DNA of 64,000 bases from Prevotella sp. (GTDB lineage Bacteria > Bacteroidota > Bacteroidia > Bacteroidales > Dysgonomonadaceae): the NCBI GenBank assembly GCA_031285625.1, contig JAITVV010000063.1:62001-126000 (forward strand), written 5' to 3'. A program made the translations under genes and the position numbers. Position 1 is the stretch's first letter, and the number at the start of each line of letters is the position of its first letter. The notes beneath the pieces are model-generated. The model saw only the letters and a list, made by a program, of their open reading frames with translations, made no database searches and was not told the DNA's origin. Shown piece after piece: positions 53,630 to 64,000 of this stretch.

Positions 53630-54748
53630 ATGAGGCAAGTACTTATAGCGTTTATGTTTAGTATAGCATTCGCAAATATAAAAGGTCAGGTAACAATTGG
53701 ATTGGATACTCCTGCAAAACAAGCAGCTTTGCTGCAATTGAAAACACTAGATGTGTTGACAACTGGCGGAGTGACAACCGGCATAGACGGCGGAGGGCTT
53801 TTACTCCCACGGGTAATGCTAAAGGATAGAAATACTCTCGAACCTTTTATCGAAAAAGATGATTCAGATAATGAAGAGTATATAAAAACTAAAAAAAAAT
53901 ATACTGGAATGGTTGTATATAATCTTACAGATCTTGCAGATCTAAAATTAGGAGTTTGTCTATGGGATGGGGAGAAATGGAATAATATATATGATACAAA
54001 GGTTTTAGCCTCTGATAGCTGGATGCTTGAAGGAAATGAGTTAATGGAAGACGAAGACAGCTTTATTGGAACAACTGATAACCAGAAAGTATCCTTTAGA
54101 ACAAGTAACATGGAAAGGATACATATAACAGGAGATGGTAAAATCGGACTGAAAACTGGAGATATACCTAAGGAAACATTGGAGGTAAACGGGCAAACTA
54201 CGCTCAATGATATCCTTATTCTTAAAAATCTGGAAAAAGCTCCGAATGAAGTAGCTCAGCTTGTAGTGGATAAGGACGACAGGGTATGCGAGGTTATTTC
54301 ATCTACAGGAAATGTAACGGGAATTAACGACCTGACCTATATCTTCAGCAATTTACAAACAGGGGACTGGGTTGGTCAATTTAACACCAAAATACCCACT
54401 AAAGAATATACACTGGTGGTTGTAGGCTATTCCTTCCTATCAAATGCTTCCTATCCTACCGATGGATTAAGTGTTGGGCGAGTCAATAAAGATTACTCTG
54501 GAACTTTCGTTCCCATGGAAGTTTATGCAACAATGAACCGGGGAGGAATTCAATCCGATCACTGGTTGCTTACAGCAGACTATGTCGGGGGAAGTACATA
54601 TGTAAGAGAAAATAAGTACCCTTCCGGAACCTGGATCATTCACTGTCATATTATTAATAATTCTTTGGTAAACACACTGGACAACCAGTCCTTTAATCTC
54701 AATGGTAATGTCAACGGAAGCGCTACTCAGATACCAGAAGGGCTCTAG
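53630..54748 (+). CDS. Secreted QVTIG-type protein, paralog 2, 372 aa
   Basis: Tandem paralog of the preceding gene with the same layout: signal peptide (ANIKGQ), QVTIGLDTPAKQAALLQLKT, TTGIDGGGLLLPRVML, LGVCLWDGEKWNNIY, RIHITGDGKIGLKT and LEVNGQTTL, VAQLVVDKDDRV, and a C-terminal domain with YTLVVVGYSFLS and HWLLTADYVGGST, ending TQIPEGL. It lies 36 bp after paralog 1. Its TAG stop directly abuts the stop of the convergent HTH gene with no terminator between. No family name known to me. Confidence 0.8.
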   Translation: MRQVLIAFMFSIAFANIKGQVTIGLDTPAKQAALLQLKTLDVLTTGGVTTGIDGGGLLLPRVMLKDRNTLEPFIEKDDSDNEEYIKTKKKYTGMVVYNLTDLADLKLGVCLWDGEKWNNIYDTKVLASDSWMLEGNELMEDEDSFIGTTDNQKVSFRTSNMERIHITGDGKIGLKTGDIPKETLEVNGQTTLNDILILKNLEKAPNEVAQLVVDKDDRVCEVISSTGNVTGINDLTYIFSNLQTGDWVGQFNTKIPTKEYTLVVVGYSFLSNASYPTDGLSVGRVNKDYSGTFVPMEVYATMNRGGIQSDHWLLTADYVGGSTYVRENKYPSGTWIIHCHIINNSLVNTLDNQSFNLNGNVNGSATQIPEGL

Positions 54749-55720
54749 TTAAAACATTGTTTCTATTAGTTCAGCATGCTTCTTTAAATAAGAGGCTTGA
54801 ACCAATTCATTCGATTTAGTCATCAGTTCGGCATACTTTTTTAGTGATTCCAGCCATATTTTATGCAAATCGGTTGCTTGTTTGGTCTTGTTGTAAAAAG
54901 AAATTACCGAATTGAACCAATAATGGGATTCTGCATGATTATCATACCACACATAACAGCTGTTGTTATCAATTGGTACAGATGAAAGATAATAAGAATA
55001 AGAATAAGAAATAGAATGTCCCTCCTGCCATGTTCCTTTTCTTATTAGTATCTCTATTCCATCCTGTATACTTCTAAGTTCATTTTTTAACAATGCTAAT
55101 TCTTTGTCATCTATTAAACCTCTGGAACAATAATATTGGATATCAGATAAAGTATTGTAGAATGTATTTGGATCTAGAATAAAAGTAATATTTTTATGAC
55201 GTCCGGCATAGGGTAGAATCTTATTACGCAGTGTAGCTACTTCCGGAGGCAAAACTATTTCAGAAAAAGACAGATTGACAGATGTATCATTAATTTGGTG
55301 TACCCATTTATAATAATAGAAACGAAATAAATTTTCGAAGCTAACAGTAAAAATATCCGGAAGGCGATTTAGTGCAATTATTGTATACGAATCTTTTGCC
55401 TGACATTGCCGGCTTATCGATTCATAAAAGGTTTCAAACATTGCAACAAAGGTCTCATTCGGTTCATAGGCCTTTAATGATTTTTGTCTGTAAAGGATAT
55501 AATCATTATTCTTTTGTGCAACTAACTCATCTATCGAAAAACCTAACTCCAATGACAAATGCATTATCTGTTCGATTGTAAATGCAACATCTCCCCTGAT
55601 CCTTCGGTATGCGGATTCTTTACAGAGTCCGAGCTTATCCATCAAAAATTCAGCCAATTTCATATTGGGAGGTATGGAATCTATTATTTTTTGAATAATG
55701 ATGGCATTTATATTCTTCAT
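54749..55720 (-). CDS. Helix-turn-helix regulator-like protein, 323 aa
   Basis: N-terminal HTH (about 15-70: MKLAEFLMDKLGLCKESAYR, GDVAFTIEQIMHLSLELG) of the kind that binds DNA, followed by a 250-residue helical domain of no recognised family (FETFYESISRQCQ, EIVLPPEVATLRNKILPYAG, HKIWLESLKKYAELM). Such proteins in Bacteroidota often lie next to the surface-protein genes they control. Start at 55720 (MKNINAII); an ATG at 55729 is possible. A -7 element precedes it. Target is not known. Confidence 0.72.
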   Translation of the reverse strand: MKNINAIIIQKIIDSIPPNMKLAEFLMDKLGLCKESAYRRIRGDVAFTIEQIMHLSLELGFSIDELVAQKNNDYILYRQKSLKAYEPNETFVAMFETFYESISRQCQAKDSYTIIALNRLPDIFTVSFENLFRFYYYKWVHQINDTSVNLSFSEIVLPPEVATLRNKILPYAGRHKNITFILDPNTFYNTLSDIQYYCSRGLIDDKELALLKNELRSIQDGIEILIRKGTWQEGHSISYSYSYYLSSVPIDNNSCYVWYDNHAESHYWFNSVISFYNKTKQATDLHKIWLESLKKYAELMTKSNELVQASYLKKHAELIETMF

Positions 55721-55741
55721 ATTGGGCAATTAATATACCAA

Positions 55742-55749
55742 CAAATATA
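55742..55749 (-). promoter_or_regulatory. -7 element for the HTH gene
   Basis: TATATTTG on the minus strand, about 20 bp before the predicted start. Confidence 0.5.
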
Positions 55750-55815
55750 GAAAAATATTCAATCCAAGTATGTTGAGTCTCGAGAATCTCTTTCGATATT
55801 TTAATTAATTTTTCA

Positions 55816-55941
55816 TCAACATTTCGGAACAAGTGTATTAAATATCTCTACAGCTTGCTCAGGTGTATCCTGAGCCGACATTTTACCTTGTTTATCAAGG
55901 AATTTTATAAACTTCGATAATTGAGGTGCTACACCATTTTT
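55816..55941 (-). pseudogene. Possible remnant of a gene 3' end, 41 codons
   Basis: An open minus-strand frame between TAA and TGA reads with normal protein composition (APQLSKFIKFLDKQGKMSAQ then DTPEQAVEIFNTLVPKC) but has no start codon at its beginning; the only Met would give 21 residues. It looks like the C terminus of a deleted gene. Origin is not recognised. The rest of the 55721-55990 gap shows only the HTH promoter. Confidence 0.35.
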
Positions 55942-55990
55942 TTATAGTGGTTTTATATGTTAACAGAAGTATCAAGTTAAAACCTCTATA

Positions 55991-57289
55991 TTACAGCATA
56001 TCGATGCATCTTTCCAGCTGTACACCTCTCGACCCCTTCAGTAATATATAACTATCCTGTATCGGATTTTTTTCGAGATAGTCTTTTAAGCTATCCATAT
56101 CTTTAAATCTCGGATATTTGGTATCCACCCGGCTAAAATTATCCCCGATAAACATTACCCGGTCAAAATTGTGATGTGTAATATAATCTGCTACCTTCTG
56201 ATGCTCCATATCCGTATCAGGACCTAACTCTTTCATATCTCCCAGGATAAGCACTTTCTTGCTAACATCCATATGATCGAAATTCTCAAGAGCAGCATGC
56301 ATACTCGTCGGATTAGCATTATATGCATCTATGATAAGCATATTCTTTTCGGTTTCTTTAAGCTGAGAACGGTTGTTAGTAGGCACATACTCTTCCAGGG
56401 CCTTGCATATAAGCGAAGCTTTCACGCCAAGATATTTTCCAATAGTAATTGCTGCTAATGCATTAGAGAGGTTATATTCCCCTATCATATTCGTTTTTAT
56501 CAGATGGCGCTTATTTCCAAATTTCCATTCAAGCTCCAGAAAAGGTTTAATTGAAGCGACTTTTCCCGAAACAAACAGGTCATCCTGAAGGCCATAATAA
56601 ATAGAAGTTATCCCTTCGGCCATCTCGCGCAGAAGTATATTATCATTATCGATAAATATTTTCCCGTCTGTAGTACTACGAATAAATTCATACAACTCAC
56701 CTTTAGCCTTCACAACGTTTTCGAATGAGCCGAATCCTTCGATATGAGCATGTCCCAGATTTGTAATCAGCCCATAATTAGGCAAAGCCATCTCCGCTAG
56801 AAATTTGATCTCACCAACATGACTCGCTCCCATCTCCACTATTGCGATCTCATGTTCCTTTTTTATCCTGAGTAAAGTTAAAGGCACCCCAATATGGTTG
56901 TTGAGATTACCCTGAGTTGCCAGCACATTATACTCCTGAGAAAGAACCGAATATATCAACTCTTTAGTAGTAGTCTTACCATTAGTGCCTGTTATTGCAA
57001 TAATAGGTTTTTTTATTATTTTTTTTCGGTGATAATGAGCAAGTTCCTGTAACGTTTCAAGACTATCGTTGACAAGTATAATATTGGGACGGGTGGCATA
57101 TTTAGCTTCATCAACAACAGCATAACTACACCCGGAATCTATAGCCTTTTCTGCATATTCATTCCCATTAAAATTTGCACCTTTTAATGCGAAAAAAATC
57201 GAACCTTTCGGACTATTGCGTGTGTCAGTAGATATTTCCGGATACTGTTTGTATATTTCATACAATTTGGATATCTCCATAGCATTCAT
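55991..57289 (-). CDS. murF: UDP-N-acetylmuramoyl-tripeptide--D-alanyl-D-alanine ligase, 432 aa
   Basis: Last cytoplasmic step of peptidoglycan precursor synthesis, adding D-Ala-D-Ala. Mur ligase N-domain with STDTRNSPKGSIFFALKG, P-loop AITGTNGKTTTKELIYS, NNHIGVPLTLLRI, EMGASHVGEIKFL, and C-domain IIDAYNANPTSMHAALENFD and LILGDMKELGPDTDMEHQKV. Length is typical. In-frame Met at residue 4 is an alternative start. Monocistronic; a clear promoter is not seen. Confidence 0.96.
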   Translation of the reverse strand: MNAMEISKLYEIYKQYPEISTDTRNSPKGSIFFALKGANFNGNEYAEKAIDSGCSYAVVDEAKYATRPNIILVNDSLETLQELAHYHRKKIIKKPIIAITGTNGKTTTKELIYSVLSQEYNVLATQGNLNNHIGVPLTLLRIKKEHEIAIVEMGASHVGEIKFLAEMALPNYGLITNLGHAHIEGFGSFENVVKAKGELYEFIRSTTDGKIFIDNDNILLREMAEGITSIYYGLQDDLFVSGKVASIKPFLELEWKFGNKRHLIKTNMIGEYNLSNALAAITIGKYLGVKASLICKALEEYVPTNNRSQLKETEKNMLIIDAYNANPTSMHAALENFDHMDVSKKVLILGDMKELGPDTDMEHQKVADYITHHNFDRVMFIGDNFSRVDTKYPRFKDMDSLKDYLEKNPIQDSYILLKGSRGVQLERCIDML

Positions 57290-57510
57290 TACAATGTTAA
57301 TAGTTTACGTTAAAAACGCTTTTAAATACATTATTGTTTACCAATACATAGTTCTATAAGATTCTTTAAGGCAATGCGAAGATAACGTTAATAATTTACA
57401 TCAGATATCCTTCTTAACGTTTTTTACTTTATCAATTATTTTAGAAATATACCATAAACATGGTATAAAAATACCTCACTTTAGTGATTTTAAGTATGTA
57501 GGAAAGCATG

Positions 57511-57518
57511 TACCTTTG
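57511..57518 (+). promoter_or_regulatory. -7 element for cysK
   Basis: TACCTTTG, exact match to TAnnTTTG, 36 bp before the cysK ATG, with a T-rich stretch where -33 should be. Confidence 0.55.
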
Positions 57519-57553
57519 TATCAATTAATAAACAATACGAAAAATAAAAGATT

Positions 57554-58501
57554 ATGGGAAAAATTGCTAAAAAATTGACTGACCTGATAGGAAATACTCC
57601 GCTACTGGAGTTATCAAACTATAATAAAAAACATGGACTTGATGCTCATGTCATTGCAAAGTTAGAATACTTTAATCCGGCATCGAGTGTTAAAGACCGT
57701 ATTGCAAATGCAATGATAGAAGATGCAGAAGCTTCAGGCGCTCTTAAACCCGATAGTGAACTGATAGAACCTACCAGTGGCAACACAGGTATCGGGCTGG
57801 CCTTTGTGGCTGCCGCCAAAGGCTATAAACTTACATTAACAATGCCTGAAACCATGAGTATAGAGCGTAGAAACCTGCTCAAAGCACTAGGTGCGAATAT
57901 CGTTCTTACACCTGGTCCCGAAGGCATGAAAGGAGCAATAGCTAAAGCAGAAGAGTTGCAAAAACAAAATCCAAAGGCCGTTGTACTCCAACAATTTGCC
58001 AATCCTGCAAACCCTGCTGTACATAGAAGAACTACAGCCGAAGAGATATGGCGCGATACAGATGGAAACGTAGATATCTTTGTTGCCGGAGTGGGCACAG
58101 GAGGTACAGTAAGCGGTGTAGGTGAAGTGTTGAAAAAATACAATCCGAATGTAAAAATTGTTGCAGTAGAACCAACAGACTCGCCTGTATTATCAGGAGG
58201 GAAACCGGGTCCCCATAAGATACAGGGTATAGGTGCGGGATTTGTACCTAAAACATACGATGCATCTGTTGTAGATGAAATAATTCAGGTAAGTAACGAT
58301 GACTCGATACGTACCAGCCGCGAACTGGCCCGTGAAGAGGGGCTCCTTGTAGGTATATCTTCGGGGGCGGCTACTTATGCAGCTACCCAACTAGCTAAGA
58401 TACCTGAGAATAAGGGGAAAAATATAGTAGTTATACTACCTGATACAGGTGAACGTTATTTATCTACAGTATTATATGCATTTGAAGAATATCCGCTTTA
58501 A
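57554..58501 (+). CDS. cysK: Cysteine synthase A (O-acetylserine sulfhydrylase), 315 aa
   Basis: PLP enzyme making L-cysteine from O-acetylserine and sulfide. The PLP lysine lies in [15 protein letters not shown], the substrate loop is [15 protein letters not shown], the phosphate-binding glycines are in [15 protein letters not shown], and the C-terminal serine loop is [14 protein letters not shown]. Full length. The next gene, metY, also uses sulfide. A hairpin separates the two. Confidence 0.96.
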   Translation: MGKIAKKLTDLIGNTPLLELSNYNKKHGLDAHVIAKLEYFNPASSVKDRIANAMIEDAEASGALKPDSELIEPTSGNTGIGLAFVAAAKGYKLTLTMPETMSIERRNLLKALGANIVLTPGPEGMKGAIAKAEELQKQNPKAVVLQQFANPANPAVHRRTTAEEIWRDTDGNVDIFVAGVGTGGTVSGVGEVLKKYNPNVKIVAVEPTDSPVLSGGKPGPHKIQGIGAGFVPKTYDASVVDEIIQVSNDDSIRTSRELAREEGLLVGISSGAATYAATQLAKIPENKGKNIVVILPDTGERYLSTVLYAFEEYPL

Positions 58502-58537
58502 TCATAGTAAAATTGTTTAGTTATCTTTATTTTATTT

Positions 58538-58565
58538 GAGTAATTAGCTTTTTAGCTAGTTACTC
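58538..58565 (+). terminator. Hairpin between cysK and metY
   Basis: GAGTAATTAGCT and AGCTAGTTACTC form a 12-bp stem with one G-U pair and a T4 loop. No T-tract follows, so it may be a weak terminator or an attenuator for metY. Confidence 0.5.
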
Positions 58566-58589
58566 ATATTTACATGAAAACCAATATAA

Positions 58590-59897
<1,308 letters not shown>

Positions 59898-59919
59898 TCA
59901 AATAGTATTTGTAAAAAAT

Positions 59920-59951
59920 AAACCCAACAGAATTAAAGTTCTGTTGGGTTT
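59920..59951. terminator. Bidirectional terminator after metY
   Basis: AAACCCAACAGAA and TTCTGTTGGGTTT form a 13-bp stem with a short loop, A/T tracts on both sides, between convergent metY and susD. Confidence 0.87.
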
Positions 59952-60003
59952 GTAATGAAAGCCTCTACCTAATAATCTGGGAACAGATCATCTCATATTT
60001 TTA

Positions 60004-61650
60004 TTATTCAGTATATCCCGGATTCTGTGTCAATTTAGGATTTTTGTCACGAGCACTCTGAGGTATCGGAAGATAACGGAAATGAGTTTTAAATACCCGA
60101 TCTTCGATCTTTGTGTCAGCTGCAGAAGGATTTAGGTCAATAACAGCACGCTTCGCAGGATCTGTTTCACTGTAATTGATAGTTCCTGTAACACGCGTAA
60201 GTGTTCCATTCAAGGCTGTTTCCGCAACCATTTTACCACTATTGTCTTTCCATCTCAGTATATCTGCACGGCGAACACCCTCTCCTGCAAGTTCTACACC
60301 GCGTTCACGACGGATAAGTTCGCGTAATGTTTCTTTCGAGCCGTATTTAGTTCTGTTTACTACCGGCATGCCTGCACGGGTACGTATTCTGTCCAGTTTA
60401 TTATATACTTCAGCCGATGGACCATTCAGTTCGTTTTCAGCTTCTGCCCATGTGAGAAGAACTTCTGCATAACGACACACTATAGGACTACAGTTAGTTT
60501 CCCATATACCTCCTGTATATTGATCCATAGGGTCTAGATACTTTCTCCATGTTAATGCTGATTTCGATGAGTTGTTGGCAGCAGTAGGATAATTCGGATT
60601 ATTAGATCCATCTACAACTTTGTCTAAAGTATTGATAACTCCACCATTCCAATCCATTCCAGGGTACATCACAGTCATTTCCATACGTGGATCACGATTT
60701 GCAAACGGATGTACAGGATTATAGGCATCTGCTCCTCCTTTAGCAACTGACTCTTCTTTGGTCAGACCATCTTTCATTTCGTATATATCGACCAGTTTTT
60801 GTGTAGGAACTATGGAAGACCAGCCTCCGTCACCGTTATTATACATTTGTCCTACAACGCCTGTTGCTTTTGTTACATCAATATATTGGACTGCAAGAAT
60901 AATTTCCTTGGAATTTTGTCCAGAAACTTTAAACAGTTCGGAATAATCACTTTCGAGATCATATTGCCCCAAGTCAATAATTGCCTGAGCAGCATCTTTA
61001 GCCCGTTGGTGTTCGTCATAATATAAAGCCATACGCATTTTAATAGCCAGTGCAGCACCTTTTGCTATGCGCCCACGTGCAGCCGGAGCATCGTTCAACT
61101 CTCCTATAGCTTTGTCCAATTCAGTTTCTATAAATGTTTTTACTTCTGCTTCAGAATTACGTGGTACCCTAGCTTCTTCTGCACTACTATAATTTTCGAT
61201 AATCGGTACGCCTCCATAAACCCAATTCATAATGAAATAACGGTAAGCACGTATTGTACGCACCTGACCAATCAGATCATTCTTAGTTTTTTCATCAGAG
61301 AATGTAATATTTTCTATATTCTCCATAAAGGTATTACAACGGCGGATATTCGTAAAATTATAAAAATTATGGATCGTACTGGAAGGTGTTATGGTTCCAT
61401 TTGCAATATTCTTATACTCTTCCCATTCGAAGTTATTGTAGCCAAAATCAGATCCACAGTCCATATATAGCATAGGACCAGCTTCTTCCCATCCATCGTA
61501 ACAACCGACAGCAAATTTCTGAGCGTCATCTTCAGTTTTCCATGTAGTAGGAGGAGATAGCTCATCTTTAGGAGTTACATCGAGAAAATCGGAGCAAGAT
61601 GCTAATATCATTGCTGCAATACAAATCAATATATATTTGAGATATTTCAT
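60004..61650 (-). CDS. SusD/RagB-like lipoprotein, 548 aa
   Basis: Glycan-binding lid of the second SusC/D importer. Signal peptide with lipobox LASCSDFLDVTPKDELSPPT near residue 19, N-terminal TPR-like helices (IRAYRYFIMNWVYGGVPIIE) and the C-terminal block RYAEVLLTWAEAENEL, RERGVELAGEGVRRADILRW, ending LTQNPGYTE. Start set at 61650 (MKYLKYIL), giving a proper signal peptide; earlier ATGs do not. It lies 109 bp after susC. The target glycan is unknown since no enzyme genes are in view. Confidence 0.94.
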   Translation of the reverse strand: MKYLKYILICIAAMILASCSDFLDVTPKDELSPPTTWKTEDDAQKFAVGCYDGWEEAGPMLYMDCGSDFGYNNFEWEEYKNIANGTITPSSTIHNFYNFTNIRRCNTFMENIENITFSDEKTKNDLIGQVRTIRAYRYFIMNWVYGGVPIIENYSSAEEARVPRNSEAEVKTFIETELDKAIGELNDAPAARGRIAKGAALAIKMRMALYYDEHQRAKDAAQAIIDLGQYDLESDYSELFKVSGQNSKEIILAVQYIDVTKATGVVGQMYNNGDGGWSSIVPTQKLVDIYEMKDGLTKEESVAKGGADAYNPVHPFANRDPRMEMTVMYPGMDWNGGVINTLDKVVDGSNNPNYPTAANNSSKSALTWRKYLDPMDQYTGGIWETNCSPIVCRYAEVLLTWAEAENELNGPSAEVYNKLDRIRTRAGMPVVNRTKYGSKETLRELIRRERGVELAGEGVRRADILRWKDNSGKMVAETALNGTLTRVTGTINYSETDPAKRAVIDLNPSAADTKIEDRVFKTHFRYLPIPQSARDKNPKLTQNPGYTE

Positions 61651-61759
61651 ACGATAATCTTTTTTTAATGGTTGTATGGAAACTTGCATGACAAAATTAT
61701 GATAAGCTTTATTGAATAGCTGTTCATGCTCGTTTTCATAATTTTCAGATTTATAATTA

Positions 61760-64000
61760 TTAGAATGAGATATTAATACCGAAAGCATGCGTTTGTAGTA
61801 GCGGATACGATGATGTACGTGTACTAGTAGCCTCAGGATCTACGTTTGCTCTCATGTTATCAATTGTAAACAGATTTTCAACGGAATAATACAAGCGTAA
61901 GCTACTAATTCCTAGACCATTTAATACATTCCGAGGAAGTGTATAACCCAACTGTAAGTTTTTCAACCGGAAGTAACTGATATCTTCCAGCCAGAAATCC
62001 GATTTCACAGACGGTAGTTACTTGGAGAATTCTGATCATAGTGACGACGTGGCATCTTAGCATTATGGTTTTCCGGTGTCCAGGCATCTTTCCATATCGT
62101 TGAAGGATGGGCAGCATCACCCGAGAAGTTTCCGAATACCTCATATGCATCAAAAAGACGTGATGCTTTTGCAGCTCCATTGAATGTCAGTCCTAAATCA
62201 AAGTTATTCCATGCTGCGTTGATATTGAAACCGTAATTAATAACAGGATCAGGAGTATTTTTTACATATATACGGTCTGCAGAAGTAAGTTCTCCATTTC
62301 CATCTGTATCAACATAGCGCAAATCACCAGCCATAAATTTCTTACCAAACGGATTTCCGTATTTTGCTGTAAACTCATCAGCTTCTTCCTGAGAATTGAA
62401 GAATCCATCAGCCTTATAGATATAATAGCTATCTATAGCATGTCCAATAGCATTCCGTTGGATATTATTATCATTTTGTATATAATCAACACCTCCCAGG
62501 TCAAGAATCTTATTCTTATTATGTGAAATGTTTCCTGAGAAGCCCAATTGTACCTGATTTATCTTTGTGTTATAGCCTAAACTTATTTCTACTCCTCTGT
62601 TTCTCATCGAGCCCACATTGTCTCGATATGGGTCTAAGGCAAACTCAGCAGGAACAGATACTTCCATAATGATGTCAGTCGTTTTACGGTCATAGTAATC
62701 AATAGACATATTCAGTTTGTTGAACAGAGTGAAATCCATTCCGAGCCCCCATGTGGTAGCTTTCTCCCAAGAAATATCTTCTAACCGGTATTTTTGCTGA
62801 TAATAACCTGAATTTAATGCTCCTCCAAATGGATATTTTGCACCTACATTATAGGTATTCATAGCCGGATAGTATTCCGCATTACCGTCTTTATCGGTAA
62901 CATACTCATTCCCTAATTTACCCCAGGAAGCACGAATCTTAAGATCCGACAACCAAGTATTTTTGGCATCACTCATAAAATCTTCTTCCGAGATACGCCA
63001 TGCCGCAGAAAATGAAGGGAAATATCCCCAACGATGTCCCTCTGCAAAACGGGAAGATGCATCAGAACGGATATTTGCTTCGAACAGATACTTGTTAGCA
63101 TAATCATAGTTAACACGGGCAAACCATGATACCATAGCCAATTCTCTTGTAAAGCCCTTGTTTGTCTGAGTAGAAGGATCTCCGGCATTCATATCTGTCA
63201 GTTCATTGTTAGGAAAATTCTTGCGGGACGTTTCCAATTCTTTTCTGTTATATTTTTCTGTCTGGAAACCTAACAGCCCTTTGAAACCATGTTTGTCAAA
63301 TGTTTTGTCATAGTTTAGCAACGCATTATAGTTGGTACGGTTCCATGTATAGTAGCGTTCTTCCAATTTATTCGGTTCCGATTCCTTATTTGCATTATAT
63401 TTAATATATTTCTGGAAATAGCTGTAGTTCTGAGTATTATTAATATAGGCACCCTGCAGGGTTAAGACCAGCCCATCAATAATCTTATAATCGAGTGCTG
63501 CCGATCCTGAAAAATTCTGATTGTAACGGTCTGTGGTCATCTTAGAATCCAGCCATGCAATTGGGCTACCATCCGATATCGTTCCCCATGTACCGTCATC
63601 ATAACGGGCTACAATCCATGGAGCTATCAGGTTCAACTGGCGGATAATCTGGTCAGAACCACCTCCATAGTAAGCAGAGCTAGCATCTTTATAGTCATTT
63701 TTGATATATGCTAAACCCATACGTGCAGTAAAACGGCTGTTTATCTTTATATCCAAGTTAGTACGTGCATTAAATTGCTCACGTTCTGCATTACGAAGGA
63801 TACCTGTTTGATTAAGATAACCGAGAGATGCCATATATTTTACATTCTCTGTCCCTCCTGCGATATTAATGTTATGACGATGTTGAATACCTGTCTTGTA
63901 TGCCAGATCGTACCAGTCTGTATCAGGATATAACGGATCATTTCCTGCTTTAAATTTGCCCAATTCTTCATCAGTAAAACGCTTAGCCATTCCTTCAGCT
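61760..64000 (-). pseudogene. SusC/RagA TonB-dependent transporter, frameshifted near the C terminus, N terminus beyond window
   Basis: Barrel part of a SusC-type importer. The main frame, open to base 64000, reads through barrel strands (RMGLAYIKNDY, SSRFAEGHRWGYFPSFSAAW, GNGELTSADRIYV) and ends at TGA 62005 after QNSPSNYRL. The last 80 residues (VKSDFWLEDISYFRLKNLQL through AFGINISF) are in another frame. Joining needs one extra base between 62005 and 62021; TACC to TACCC at 62013-62016 would give NYPSVKSDFWLED. Lesion or sequence error. The plug and signal peptide are outside the window. Confidence 0.88.

Overview
The window comes from a member of the Bacteroidota, most likely a Dysgonomonas-like Bacteroidales (this placement is inferred). 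The evidence is AT-rich DNA, SusC/SusD pairs, a GH92/GH38/sulfatase glycan locus, a rhamnose operon with an AraC regulator, and promoters of the Bacteroidota type (-33 TTTG, about 19-20 bp, -7 TAnnTTTG).

Layout. (1) 1-8116, minus strand: a tightly packed run dut, TPR lipoprotein-type protein, DUF4292 lipoprotein, EnvC-like M23 protein, tandem FdtA/WxcM-like sugar ketoisomerase, FemAB/GNAT-like transferase, an unknown 181-aa protein and an amino-acid permease cut by the window edge. (2) 8255-12172, plus: ribH, tRNA-Tyr and tRNA-Gly, a hotdog thioesterase, and a two-component system followed by a PepSY-like periplasmic protein. (3) 12234-34840: a glycan-utilisation locus. It holds a Ser-type sulfatase, a minus-strand operon (GH38, GH92, SusC, SusD, DUF3823), a divergent 1063-aa GH92 with an extra N-terminal domain, and a minus-strand ROK kinase / MFS transporter / phosphomannose isomerase operon divergent from a GntR/HutC regulator. 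A palindrome of the form TATGT-N4-ACATA (one copy with a mismatch in the outermost base) lies in front of all four transcription units, so the locus looks like one GntR regulon for mannose-rich, possibly sulfated glycans. (4) 35076-42268: rhaB, rhaA, rhaT, rhaD, a Tat-type Gfo/Idh/MocA oxidoreductase and a convergent AraC regulator. (5) 42343-47076, minus: an orphan VgrG cargo island with vgrG (interrupted by an in-frame TAG), an unknown 314-aa candidate effector, two paralogous membrane-anchored proteins with two conserved cysteines (candidate immunity proteins) and a DUF4280 PAAR-like protein. (6) 47364-50579: two surface lipoproteins (kelch type; FN3 plus propeller type). (7) 50717-59951: tRNA-Gln, tyrS, two tandem secreted paralogs, an HTH regulator, murF, cysK and metY. 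(8) 60004-64000, minus: a second SusD and a SusC that is frameshifted near its C terminus and runs off the window.

Three genes carry single lesions: GH38 (one base missing in an A6 run), vgrG (TAG) and the second susC (one base missing). These may be real mutations, switchable states or assembly errors; the sequence alone cannot decide. The most promising novel material is the VgrG cargo module and the GntR operator network.
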